Origin: Stemphylium vesicarium
Lineage: Eukaryota > Ascomycota > Dothideomycetes > Pleosporales > Pleosporaceae
DNA: 64,000 nt
Direction of reading: 5' to 3'
Assembly (NCBI GenBank): GCA_004380135.1
Contig: QXCR01000011.1
Location: 124,001-188,000 of the forward strand
Shown here one piece after another: positions 23,053-34,699 of the stretch. The number at the start of each line of letters is the position of its first letter. Position 1 is the first letter of the stretch. Below the pieces are notes generated by a model. It made no database searches, had not been told where the DNA came from, and saw only the letters and a list, made by a program, of their open reading frames with translations. The translations under genes were made by a program, and so were the position numbers.

Positions 23053-25587
23053 ATGGACTCTACCGATCACGAGCATGCCTATTCAGGCGACCTTGGGGAA
23101 CCCCAAAGGCCGCGCCAACTTCCCTCAGATCTCCCGACTTCCCTCAATGACAGGAGACCTGTCACCATCATGAACGAGGAGACCGAGATATACGATGCAT
23201 GGCAAGGTGCGCGACGTGGAACATGGCAGGAGCGGTGCGCAAGGGGAACTGCTAACACCACCCAGGGCAATCGCAATTCCTCACTACACCCATGCCAGCC
23301 CGCCCGCTCAGCTTCAACCTTTCCCTCGATGACCCGACCTTTGGCGACGAAGACATGCAGCAGCTTGAAGATAGTGATAGTCGCCTGGTCCAAATGCTTG
23401 CTCATCAAGCCCGGCTAAAAAATGACAACGCGGGCGACGAAGCCAAAGTGGTCGCCGACGACAAACTGTCACACGACGAGAAGAAGGAAGCTTTACAAGG
23501 ACTATTCACCCTGGCAGCCTCTAACGGTGAGCTGGAGAGGGTGAAACGGCTACTAGACGGTAAGGCACGCGAGTACATCAACATCAACGGTGTCGACGCC
23601 GAGGGCACGCCGCCATTAGTCTACGCAAGTTGCTTTGGCCACGAGGACGTGGCCGCAACGCTACTCGACCAAGGCGCCACTGTTGATATGCAAGACAAGA
23701 ACCGCTGGACACCCCTCATGTGGGCCATGACAAATCGACACAAGAACATTGTCAAACTTCTTCTGGATCATGGTGCCTCGACCGATGTCAAGTCTTCAGG
23801 TGGAAGGACCGCTTTCGATTTCGTCGAGCCCAACACCGAGCTTTCCGACTACCTGCACGAGAGCGGATATGCCATTGGAAACGTTGGCGTTGGAGATGAC
23901 TTCTACAACTCGGGATTCTCACAAGATCGTTTCGAGCAAGAGATGCAGGAAAATGATATGAAGCGGCGCATGATGATGGAAAGTGCTTTCAATTTAGAAG
24001 TCGATATTGGCAATCTCGGTCTAGACGAACAGCCAGAGGTATGGATGGTGACCCCTCAGCATCAGACACTGCTAACGGTCACAGTCTCCTGATGAGCCAG
24101 AAGAAGAAGCTCAGGAGTTCATCTGGGATAGATGCCTCAACGACCAAATGTTCGTCTTTCAAGAGAATGAACTCGAACGCATCCTCGATATCATCATCAC
24201 TAACATGACCCCACAACGCTCCCCTTCACAAAAGCCTGTGCCAGCAAACATACTGTTTCTCAGTGCCCGATACGCCCACTATCATGCTAATCCCGAGCTC
24301 CTCGAAACGTTATTGGTGTCTGCTATGAACAAGATCAATGACGTGGTGGAGAAGCACCAGTGGGACATGACGGTGCTGGCATTCTGGATGTCCAACGCCA
24401 CTCTACTCTTGCATTACCTCAAAAAAGACGGTGGACTTATGGGGGCGACCAACGATTTTCAGCTGCAAATGGCTGAACTGATCAACGAGATCTTCATTTT
24501 GATTATTCGCGATGCGGAGCGGAGAATGGACAAGAATTTGGACCAAGCCATGCTTGATCATGAGCCCATGCCTGGATTCGAAGACGTGCACTTTCAGCAT
24601 GAATGGAAAATCTTCCGTTCGAAGCCAAAAGCGAAACCTATAGAGCCAATCGAGAAACGCTTCCGGCCTCCGTCTCCAAAACGTCGAGCACAGCCTTCAC
24701 CTCGAAATATCACCTCCCTCCTCTCATCAACTTTGTTCGTCCTCGACCTCTATGACGTACACTCGGTCATCGCGGCTCAGGTTTTGTCACAACTAATATA
24801 CTGGATTTCTGCCGAAGTCTTCAACCGAATCATGTCAAATCGAAAGTATCTAGCTCGGACAAAGGCCATGCAAATACGCATGAATGTTTCGACGCTGGAA
24901 GACTGGGCGCGGTCAAATAATCGGCAGCCAGAGCACTACGAAAACGGCTCCATGACCTCCACAGGGGAGAACACTGCTGATGCTGCCAAGCGACATCTTG
25001 AGCCCTTGGTGCAATTACTCCAATGGCTGCAATGCTTTTCATCGCTTGGAGAAGACCTAGAGTCACTCGTTGGAACATTACAGCAGCTGACAAGATTATC
25101 ACCGCCGCAGCTACTGCATACCGCAAAATACTACCGACCAGAAGTCGGCGAAAAAGGTCTACCAAAAAGCGCGTCAAATTACATTGTCCATCTACAGAAA
25201 GCTGCTGCAGAGCGAAAAGCGGCTAAGACGAAATCCCCGCAATTGCCTGACTCTGTACCAACTACGCCAGTCAAGCAATCATCAGAAAGACCGGTCGAAC
25301 CATCACCTGCGCCCTCTCGTATGTCCGAAGAGGACGAAAAAGACGAACCTCCGGATGAGCTTCTTCTAGATCCCTCGTACATGCTTCCATTCTCGTTGCC
25401 CACATCGACAGATATGCTCATCAGCTATGGGGCTGGGTTTGGTGGTGTCAACAAAGAGCGGGAACGCAAGTACATTCCAACTGTACCTCCAGAGTTTATG
25501 GCCAAGCTGGACCTTAACGGTGGTAGCAGCAAAAACGGGGGATCCTACTATTCAGAGACACAATGGAACGATCCAAGCTACGGGTGA
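23053..25587 (+). CDS. Ankyrin-repeat and DIL (dilute) domain protein
   Basis: 809 residues in three exons (23053-23206, 23266-24038, 24085-25587); both introns are under 60 bp and the first has a GCTAAC branch site. I chose the ATG giving MDSTDHEHAYSG because it keeps frame across intron 1; MNEETEIYDAW is an internal alternative. Three or so ankyrin repeats lie at about residues 140-235 (GTPPLVYASCFGHEDVAATL, RWTPLMWAMTNRHKNIVKLL). A DIL domain follows at about 370-640, with WMSNATLLLHYLKKDG and LLQWLQCFSSLGEDLESLVG. DIL is the cargo-binding fold of type V myosins; here it occurs without a motor, as in S. pombe SPAC25B8.08. A role in organelle or vesicle positioning is inferred. The tail is Pro/Ser-rich. 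Confidence 0.9.
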
Positions 25588-26401
25588 AGATCAAGCCGGT
25601 AGAGTTGTCAATCCTTGCTAATCACGCTCGGGACTAGGCACTTCCATTCTGCCTGGTTGGACCGGAGACCAGATTCCTTCAAGCTCCGTTGCAGACAGCA
25701 TCACTTGAGATGACCATATCTCGTACAAGTGTTTATCGCCGTCACAAGACAATTAGCAAGTGACGAGTTGGACGATGAACGAAGCATAGGCCTGGCTCCG
25801 ATCGCTCATTCTGCGGAAAATCGCCTGACTAGGTGTTTCACATAGACACTCTTCTATGCGACTTCAGAAATCATCGGACTGGAGGTATTGGAGGCCAAAA
25901 GAGTTGCATCAGTTGGATATCAGCATAACATCAAGGAACCATAGACTATTCTTCAAACAATAGCTAATAGCACTTTGCATCACCCACGAAACTATCGGCC
26001 CTATACTGATTGCACTCGAGTTTGGCAGAAGGCCGGTTTGTGACAAAACACTATTACTACAGACTAGACGCACTCTTTCGAGGTCGCCGATCAACTGGCT
26101 CGTAAGGGCTGCGGAAATAGTTCCTACGATTGGTTTGATCACAATGTGTTACTCGATGGGAAGTTGTTATTTGGGCTATCTGCATGACTCCGCGATCGGG
26201 GCCGTGAATATCCTGTTCAGGGGTGTCGGCGGGCTCCGATAAGAGTATTAGCTCTCGCTGGCCAGGGTCTAAGCTACCCCACCACCCCGCCATAACTACG
26301 CGATTGCCCCGTCCATCTTTCCAGCCGCGGTCGCATCTCAATTATTTTCTCTATTTGCATTACCATAATTTTAGAACTCAATACAAACTTTTTTTGCAAA
26401 C
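25588..26401. promoter_or_regulatory. Allantoicase promoter region with GATA-like sites
   Basis: No genes seen in 814 bp. Two HGATAR-type sites lie upstream of allantoicase: CTATCT (26176-26181, minus orientation) and CGATAA (26237-26242). In ascomycetes such sites bind AreA/Nit2 nitrogen regulators. Binding here is inferred; single sites are common by chance. Confidence 0.4.
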
Positions 26402-27491
26402 ATGGTTCGCTCAATACCAATTGACGAAATCGATGCAACATTCCGGTCAAAATACACCGGTAAGCTGCATTTCCAAACGCTGCATCTCCTCTTTTTGGAC
26501 CCTCTGACATTGCATAGACCTCATTTCCGCACCTCTCGGGTCAAAAGTATTATCCTTCAGCGACGAATGGTTCGCCGCAGCCGAAAACCTCATCACGCCC
26601 ACTCCACCAATCCGGAGACCCGGTGTCTTCGTTCACACCGGAGCCTGGTACGATGGTTGGGAGACACGGCGTCACAACACAGAGCCCGCAGACTGGGTGG
26701 TAATAAGGCTGGGCACCGCTAGTGGGAAAGTCGCCGGTGTCGAAATCGACACTGCCTTCTTCAACGGCAACCACGCGCCAGAAATTGCAGTAGAGGGTGC
26801 CTTCATAACCGACGACAAGGAAGAGGAGGAGGTCAAGAAACCGGGGTACGCCGGCTGGGAGACTATTCTATCAAAGCAGGAATGCGGGCCCAGCCAACGG
26901 CATGGATGGGCGCTTTCCAACATCACGGAGACGGCGTATACGCATGTCAGACTACTCATGTATCCTGATGGTGGCATCGCGCGTTTCCGCCTCTACGGTG
27001 TAGCGGTCCCCGTCTTCCCCCAATCAGCAGACGCCGTCTTCGAACTGTCCGCTACTGTCATGGGTGGTGTAGCAACATCATGCTCAGACCAGCACTTTGG
27101 CACAAAAGACAACCTGCTTCTTCCCGGTCGCGGAAAGGATATGGGCGATGGCTGGGAAACGAAGCGTACGCGTGGTGAACACGTCGACTGGACAATTGTG
27201 AGACTCGGTGCCAAGGGCGAGATTGACCACGTTGTCATCGATACTGCGCACTTTAGGGGTAACTTCCCGCAGAAGGTGCAGGTATTTGCTGGGGCTTTTG
27301 ACAAGGACCCGGGTCATGACGATGCGGGGTGGGTTGAGGTGTTGGAGCCGCAGAAGTCGGGGCCGGATAAGGAGCATGAGTACAAGGCTGAGCTTAAGGA
27401 GGTGGCGGGTAAGGGGTACACGCATGCTAAGTTGGTTATTATTCCGGATGGAGGTGTCAAGCGATTTAGGATGTTTGGAAAGAGGGTATAA
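26402..27491 (+). CDS. Allantoicase
   Basis: 343 residues, the usual length, from two exons (26402-26459, 26518-27491) around a 58-bp intron. It hydrolyses allantoate to ureidoglycolate and urea in purine breakdown and is probably cytosolic. Two homologous allantoicase repeats are visible. The first carries GAWYDGWETRRHN and RLGTASGKVAGVEIDTAFFN. The second carries GKDMGDGWETKRTRGEHVDW and IDHVVIDTAHFRGNFP. Each ends in a similar block (YTHVRLLMYPDGGIARFRLYG and YTHAKLVIIPDGGVKRFRMFG). GATA-like sites upstream fit nitrogen regulation. It is convergent with the MOSC gene; the stops are 262 bp apart. A Dal5-type permease lies 10 kb away. Family call very firm; equivalent to yeast DAL2. Confidence 0.96.
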
Positions 27492-27753
27492 GGATTTAGC
27501 GTGGAATTTTGTAGATCTGAATCCACATACTTCAACGGAATACCGCATGAATTTCCAGCGTTCTGAGTACATCTGATATCCGAGCATTTTCCTTGATGGA
27601 GATCTACAAGGCCCACTGGGCCCTAGATGGTGCAGTGACACATACACCCAAGGACTCTCTTCTTGGCCCGAACATGAAGATGATATAATAGGAAGAAAAG
27701 AAAAGACACTTCTTCGCTCCACCATAGTAGAGACGATGGTATATTTACCCAAT

Positions 27754-29089
27754 TCATCCCAAACCCGGCCAACCTATACAAAAGTTAGTAAAGTAGACTC
27801 AATCCATCATCCCCTCGAACAAGCCAAAACAAAGAAGACTTACTCCAAACCGTCCTCTCTTTGTTAATCCCCGTAACCAGCACCTTATCCCCCACACTCC
27901 ACCTCACCTCCTCCACCCCAGCACCTCCCTTCCAAAACCCATATCTACCAAACACCGGACTCCACCTCGCCCCCCGATCCACCCTCCGATCCTTCTGCAT
28001 CCTCTTCAGCACCTCTCCCGTCGCCCCTTCCCCCGGCTTCCCAGTCTCATAATCAATATTAATACTCTTACACCGGACACAGTTGTGTTTGAGTAAGACG
28101 TCCGTTTCCGATTCTTCAGCTTTTATAGAAAGAGCGGCCCAATAGTCTTCTTCCCACGCTGTTTTCGCACCGGATAAGAGGATGTTGGGGCGGAACTTTG
28201 TGATATCCATGGGTGAGGAGGGGGGCAGACGGGACGAGATGTTAGAAAGGGAGGAGGTGGAGGTGAAGAGGTAGGGGGCGCAGTCTGTGAAGGTGAGGTG
28301 GGCTTGCTCTGTGGAGGGTGTGACTTCTTCGTCGCCCATCATCTCTTTAAACCGTGGTACTCGCCGGTTAGAACCCACATACACAAACTCGACTTCGTAC
28401 CCGAAACACTGGCTAAACCACTCAGAGAACTTGTCCGGCATCCGGAACGCGCTTGTGGGGCTTTTGTGTAGCGTTACTTGTATCTCTTTGAGGGCGGTTG
28501 TGTCGGGTGTCAAGGGCAGGGTTATGCTGGATTGCTTGGCTGCTTCTCCGCATGCGATGTGGCGTACTGTGATGGTGTTTTCGGGTTCATTCATTTCTTG
28601 CAGGAATTGCGTCATGTAGGGGTAGCTGGATACGGCCATGTTTTTGTATCCCGATGGGGTCTTTTCGAGGAGCATGAATGTGCCTAAGTTGGACATGTGT
28701 TAGCCGTCTTGATAAGATCATTCTTGATGAGGATTTTGTAGTAAAAATATGAAAGTAAAATGTTGGGGTTACAGACGATCGTATTTGAAGCCATGGGCCG
28801 TGGCGATGGCTTGGGTGAGTTTCACCGCGCGTAGTGATTTGATCGGGTAGACGTATATCTTTGGGCACTATGCGTTAGCATCATTACAGTTCAAATAAGG
28901 GCTTCCACCAAAATGCCTTCTGGCTTTTGTTTTGCTTACCGCTTCAATCGATAGTTCAGCAAACCTACGCATCCGCGCACTCAGCATCCGAAAGATACCG
29001 TACAGTGCAATCGGTGCAATGCACAGCGCTGTCATAAGCCATGTTGTCGGTACGTTCTCCGTTTGGAATAACTTCGAATCGAACTCCAT
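27754..29089 (-). CDS. Membrane-anchored MOSC protein, mARC-like
   Basis: 366 residues in four exons: 29089-28940, 28867-28777, 28683-27844, 27773-27754. The last exon is 20 nt. It is supported by a GTAAGT donor, a TACTAAC branch site and the ending RTVWSWPGLG. Residues 18-37 form one hydrophobic helix (WLMTALCIAPIALYGIFRML), followed by a MOSC N-terminal beta-barrel (KIYVYPIKSLRAVKLTQ) and a MOSC domain. KFRPNILLSG (about 243-252) and NCVRCKS (Cys282, Cys285) match the molybdenum-cofactor region of mitochondrial amidoxime-reducing components, where the cysteine after the Arg ligates Mo. Expected activity: reduction of N-hydroxylated compounds using electrons from a partner. The next upstream gene on the same strand encodes a flavin reductase. 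The splice at GATC|GTCTGT uses an unusual donor. Confidence 0.88.
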
Positions 29090-29740
29090 GTTCACAGAAG
29101 CGATATAAGGATGTGCAGATTGGTCCCAAGAGATATTTTAGGTGAATTGGGGTGAACAATACGTCTCTTGGTAACCGAAGTCGTACTGTGGGGACCGGCC
29201 GGCTACTGACTGGGTAATGATTCTGCCCCCACTTGTGCCATGTAGTACGCGCCTTACCAAGACGCTAAAAGAGGGAAACCATTCCCGGGAGTTAAAAATG
29301 CTGTTGATCTCTTAGGGATACCGCACACGTGAGAACTACTTCATCTTGTTTCATGGGTTCACATTAATTCGTGCCACGAGAAAAGTATGAGATGCACTAG
29401 CTTTCAACATTACATTTTTGTTTTCTGCTATCAACACTATGCAATATGATAATTAACAACCTAACAGTCATTGCGGCGTAGATGGGTTCCCAAATCTCCC
29501 ATTCAAACGCCATGCTCTTGCGGACATATCCTTCTAATATAATCAATGATCCGACCCAGAAAATAACCAGTATGGACAACCTGCACTCATGGAAAGCGTG
29601 GTTTGAGATATCCATGACTACCCAATTCTTTCTAGATTACGCCTTTTGTATAAACGCCGCGGCGATGTTGTAATGATGAAATGTGAACGTGTTTGTGAAA
29701 TGGAAGTCGTGAATGTATTTACATTTGGTTGGTCGGCATT
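29090..29740. other. Intergenic between reductase and MOSC genes
   Basis: The 651 bp separate two co-oriented minus-strand genes. It contains the MOSC promoter and, at most, the doubtful small ORF noted separately. Confidence 0.5.
29397..29615 (-). other. Possible 72-residue membrane ORF, doubtful
   Basis: The frame MDISNHAFHECRLSILVIFW has two hydrophobic stretches (LSILVIFWVGSLIILEGYV and IYAAMTVRLLIIIL). It lies between the reductase 3' end and the MOSC promoter. No family recognised and no splice support. It may be chance or a relic of a membrane protein. Confidence 0.2.
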
Positions 29741-31745
29741 TTACCAAGTTTCCTGTATAGTCGTTAGTGCTTGTTGCAACGGTATTAGGATGTAAACTTA
29801 CGGCAATGTACTGCCCGTCTTCCTTCTTCCTGGCCCAGAACTCCTTGGCCTGCGACTCGCTCAGGCGGCCCTTTTGCATGGCTACATCGATCAAAGACTC
29901 CTCGACGCCTTCACCCATGCCCTTACTAGAGCCACAGACGAAGATGCGTCCATCAAGAGCGTTGATGACGAACCAGACGATGTCCGCCTGTACTCGCACT
30001 TCGTCCTGGACATATTTGACTTCGTTGGAGCCCCCGACCTTTACCTTCCGGCTTTGAACAACCTTCTTGATCTCGCGTTCGTGGTCGCCTAGCTCGCCAG
30101 AGTACAACTCATCGAGCATAGAGTCCCGAACTCCTTGGATGAGCCAGATCTTGTTGGCGCAGTTGGCGTTCTTGAGTCTGTTCAGAATGAAGCCTCGGAA
30201 TGGAGCCATACCAACACCAGCACCAATGAGCACCATTGGACCTTCACCGCCAAACTGCTTGGACAGCGGGTTTGCCATGAGGCCTCGGAACATGGGGATG
30301 CGAAGATCGAGGATGCTGCGGGGGTCAACACCTTCGTTCTCTGATTTGGTGAAGGCGTGAGCCATGCGCTCCATAAATCCACTGCCTACACCAGTGCGTG
30401 TAGCACCCGGGGCATGCCAATCGGGTGTCTCATGAACGGTAACGGCCATCTCGATGAGGCGACGGGTACCGGGAAGGCCGGGTCGAGCCGACGAGATATG
30501 GGGATCGTTGGAAAGCGAGTAGAACCGCGGCATCAGTTGGGTGAGGACGGAGAGAAGATGAGGTAGCGGCGGCTTTGACGAAGGGAATGCGCTGAGCATC
30601 TGTGCAACGGTGAAGTGAGAAGTGGTGCGCAGGTCGCAGAAAGCAGCTTGCCCTTGGGCTGAGCAGAGGTAGGTCAGAATCTTCTTCTCGTTGGGTGCGT
30701 CGGCGTACTCAGCCAGGACGCGAAGAAGGTTCTTGGTAGGAGGGTGTGACTGGATATCTGTGCACCAGGTCAATAGTTCGCGGCGCGTTGTGACAAGCTC
30801 CCGTGCCTGGTCTTCTCCCCAGATAGTTGGCCATCTGCCCGTCTGTGTCTTGAGGGTGACTGGCTTGTCGCGAACGAAGTTTGGAATGCAGAGAACGTCG
30901 AAGACCTCATCGACCATCTCCTGTGAGTTGGGTGGGCAGATACCGACGGCACCACCGACCTTGAAGTCGACGCCTCCCTCATCCGGATAGTCTGTTACAT
31001 CAATGTCGAAGTGAATTGTGCGCTTCTCAGCCCCCGGCTTGGTCAACTCGCGTGCGTGATATAAAGGCGCCGAGTAGACTTCGTATGGCGGGTGGGGCTG
31101 GACGTATTTCGGTGGCATCTTGTGCACTTCGGAGACGTACTTGGTGTCCTTGGATGGGAGAGGGTCGAAGGACATGTTGACGGGAGGGAGCGGAATCGTG
31201 TCGGTGAGCTCGCTGTCAAGAGCAAGCGGGCCCAGTCGCAGGTTCAGGCTTCGGAAGGCATGGTTGTCTGGAATGACGACTGGAACGAAGTTGGGCGAGG
31301 AAGAGTCAGGGGCCAATGTCTTGAGTAGGCAGCATCCTCCACCACAGCATTGGCTGATGAGCTTGGTGGCCGTCTCTCCTTCACCCAGTATCCGTCTGAT
31401 ATCGTTTGGGTTGTCTGAGATTAAAGTTGTAGATGCTCGCCGAGGCCGCGATTTGTCTGAGAAGTTGACGGAGGCTGTCGGCAGTTCCTGCAACTTGTCG
31501 ACGACCTCGTCGACGCCCTGGTCGGGCTCGGTTATGGGCGTCATGGGAGCCTCGGAGTCATCGCTGCTGTTGGTCCACACAGTTGCTTCGCCTGACGACT
31601 TGGGCGATGCTTGCTCGGGCTGGACCTGTGACGGCCGCAGGGACAATTGCGGGATCTCCTTGGGCTCCGAGGGAATCGGGTCCTCAGGGTGTGAAGTGGA
31701 TGTGTTTGGTATAGGGCTGGGCATTTTCGGTGTCGCAGATGCCAT
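29741..31745 (-). CDS. Flavodoxin-less CPR-type FAD/NADPH reductase
   Basis: 651 residues in two exons (31745-29802, 29752-29741). The last exon is 12 nt and gives the ending GQYIAETW, with the C-terminal aromatic typical of cytochrome P450 reductases. The C-terminal two thirds carry the CPR-type connecting/FAD domain (RFYSLSNDP), the pyrophosphate-binding GAGVGMAPFRGF, the NADPH region (IWLIQGVRDS) and FVCGSSKGMGEGV. The N-terminal flavodoxin (FMN) domain is absent. In its place are about 150 residues of Pro/Ser-rich sequence with a CCGGGCC motif (Cys133-139). The protein probably takes hydride from NADPH and passes electrons to a separate acceptor. Its nearest neighbour is the MOSC protein. 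No transmembrane helix. It could instead be an uncharacterised member of the ferredoxin-reductase-like superfamily. Confidence 0.87.
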
Positions 31746-33493
31746 GTGCCGGCGTGGTGGATGGGAAAAGTGAAGGAGCGGCGTGCGTGTCGGGGACGCG
31801 ACAAAGGAGACTGCTAGCGTGGACCGTGGTTAGCAACATCTTACTCATGATTTCTGTGCAGTGCCCAATTCAACCGCAAATGCTATGTGGGCGCGCAGCC
31901 TCCGTTGGCCTGCTGGGCTGCGGCGTACGGAGGTGCGCGACGACATGACCATGTGGGGGGTTATCTGATCTGATGCTTTTGCGAGGCACCATTGAATTTC
32001 TCCTTATCAGATCGTGGGATCACACACCTCGACTGGCGGACAGAGAGGTCCGAGCGAATGGCAGCCGCTGGCTAATTTCCAGGAAACGTGACACGGTGGA
32101 AGGCGGGTGAGTAGAATGCAGTGTAAGGCGATGTCTGGCCGTTGCAGAGGGTATGCGCATGAGTATGAGTGAGGAGAATGGTGGTGATGACCGATCTTCT
32201 CCAGCGCGCTCGGCCGCTTTTCCTACTGCCGATCAACGACGCCTCCAAGGGCTGAGACGAGCACAACCAAATGCCCACTTCTGCCGAATGACGCTTACTG
32301 CGCCGTCGACCCGATCGCCGAAACCGCTCCTGTTCCCACCCGTCGCTCCCTGCTTTATCCGAAAAAAGATACATACACTCGGCTGTCCACCATGCATTCA
32401 CTTGGCGGCGCGCGGCAAGAGCCTTGCATCTCCTGATCATGGTGCTCACCCAGCCCATTCTACCATAGATTACACTGCCAGCCACTGACCACTGCCCCCG
32501 ATCTCGTTATTACCAGCTGAGGCGCGGCCTCTGTCAGCGTATAATGGCGCAATCTCGAGTCGCAAATGCACCGTGAGATGCCGGTCCTCGGTAACTCGGC
32601 GTCTATCGCATCTGATAACCAAATGTTGCTTCAGGCCTGGGCCCCGCCAGATGTTCCAAGTGCCCTACTCTCGCGTCTATTACCTGGAGCTGTGGACTCC
32701 ACTTTGCTTCTCCTAACTTGCATTGCATGCACTGCATACATCACATTCCCGAACCTTCGCGATTCGCGATTGGAGCCCCATTACGTCGCGGAGGCGCCAC
32801 CCACAGCCGCGGTAGATTTTGCCCTATCAGGCCGCAACTATACTACGGGGTGACTATGGCCGGCACAAGAGGACTCGACATCTCCGTTCTAGTTGTTGCG
32901 CAGCGCCACGACGAGGCGGGCGTAATTCGACTACCTTGTGTGAATGCGTAAAGGGTTCGCGTTGCCGTCGTCGTCGTTTACTGTCATCGCGGAAGCACGT
33001 TGGCAGCGGCCTGTTAGCGGCCCCACACAAATTCAAACATGCTCAGCAATGACCCTGAAAGCGGAACTTTTTCGATTCGCCACCGGAATGTGGAGGCATT
33101 AAGTAATGAGGAGCTCCTCCATGACGCTATCCGATCCTTCCTCCACTGCGTGATGTAAACATGAATGTGTCTTGCTGCTGTGTACGCAATTACAATAACG
33201 AATACGAGCACTGTAGGATGTCATCACTAAACATCAAGCTGGTGCCGATTAGGCTAGCATTGGCATGGTAGGTATACAATTCGCTGTAGTTGACCAAGCG
33301 GCTTATTATTGAACGAAAGCTACACATCAGTTATCTGCGTGGTCATTTGCAATGATCTTGTTATTACTTATGTATCTACAGTCTTGGAACGACGTCTCCG
33401 AAGAGTATGGGTGCTATCTAGCGCGACGCTCTTGAAAACACTCCTTCGCACTGCCATACCTCTTCCCACGTTCCTTCCCGATCCAATGGCTTG
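31746..33493. other. Intergenic, 1.7 kb
   Basis: The left part is the reductase promoter. I see no supported gene; short frames on both strands are Arg/Ser/His-rich and look accidental. No transposon ends or repeats recognised. Confidence 0.5.
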
Positions 33494-34620
33494 CTATTTC
33501 TCGATGCATCTGATCTCCCTCAGGCGTTGTATCGATTCAAGGAGTTCTTCGTTAGTGAATTTCCACGGTTGACCTCCAACAGCTCCTACCGGGAAATAAT
33601 GACTCACTGGACAGTGGGCAGCGAGTCTGATACCCCATTGAGTTGCTTTCCTGTTGAGATCATCCAAAAAGTCTGCGTTCGTCGCGCTGCGGAAGTGTAT
33701 ATTGATGCAACGTAGATTGGGCAGATAATCCGCGGGCGTAATGACATGATCGCTGAGGAGCATAAGGACAGAAAGAAGTGATACACGTCCGCCATCAATA
33801 ATGGTCAAGTTCTTTAGGGAAAGTGGCATTGTTGAGAAGACTGACGTGCCAGAGCACGTTTTGTGCGACCAGGGAAGCGCCTTCTCCGCAAGAATGAGTG
33901 TCTCGAGGTGATCAAAGTGGTGGTATCTGGGGATTACTCGAGGCAAGAAGCTCGTTGTCATACTGAGCCATGACGATGGCATCTCGAGTTTGGTGAGCCG
34001 TGAGTAGATGTGCTCACATATCTGTCCGAGATACTTGTGATCCCTCAGTTGGTCGATATGGAGTCGGCTGTCCCAGTGAGATCTAATTGATAACCATGGA
34101 GACATTGGGCCGCGCCAGGGTTCTGCGCCCCTGAACAACATCGAGTAGTGGAAGATGTTTCCAGCGCCCAGGAACAGCCCTGCCAGATTTGGCAGCGTAG
34201 AGATGAGAAGAGCGAGGAAGGCGTTGTTGTGGCCAGCATGAAGCGCTTTGAAACCACACCTACCGATTCCTATTGCTGATCTCAGTGTCGTCTTGAATGA
34301 CTTGAAGACATGCTTCTCTGAAGCTGTCGTCCAATTCGATATCGAAGTGCCTCGAAGGCATCTTAGACTGACGCTTCGCATCACTATACCGAAGCTTTCC
34401 AGCACACAGCTTTCGTCGAATACTGCATTCACCAGAATGACTCCATGGGAGATCGAGACACTCATCCTAGTTACCACCATAATTCTGTATCAAAGCCTCT
34501 CAACACTCGTGGTTTGTGACCTCGAGAGATTCTATCTTTTCTACCCATTCAGGGAACTCATGGGGAGTTCAGAACAAAGCGAACGCTTTTGGAAGGGGAA
34601 CAGCGACTAATCTCAAGTCG
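33494..34620 (-). pseudogene. F-box/LRR-like protein, 5' half apparently decayed
   Basis: A 328-codon frame (34480-33494) has a well-formed C-terminal part from ALHAGHNNAFLALLISTLPN to the end. It shows leucine-rich spacing (HHFDHLETLILAEKALPWS, LSLKNLTIIDGG, LPNLRCINIHFRS), as in the LRR-like tails of fungal F-box proteins. The first 90 codons look non-native. A better-looking sequence (HFDIELDDSFREACLQVIQD) lies in another frame upstream of about 34260. That frame continues to 34620 (EWVEKIESLEVTNHEC) but is broken by TGA and TAG. This suggests a frameshift plus stops. A short functional protein from 34480 cannot be excluded. I do not see an intact F-box. Confidence 0.5.
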
Positions 34621-34699
34621 TGGAATGTGCTTCGAACGACTCGGGTAAAACGGCCATGGGTAATTGCAAGCGCGATTAAGTCGCGGTGTGGATCCCGGT

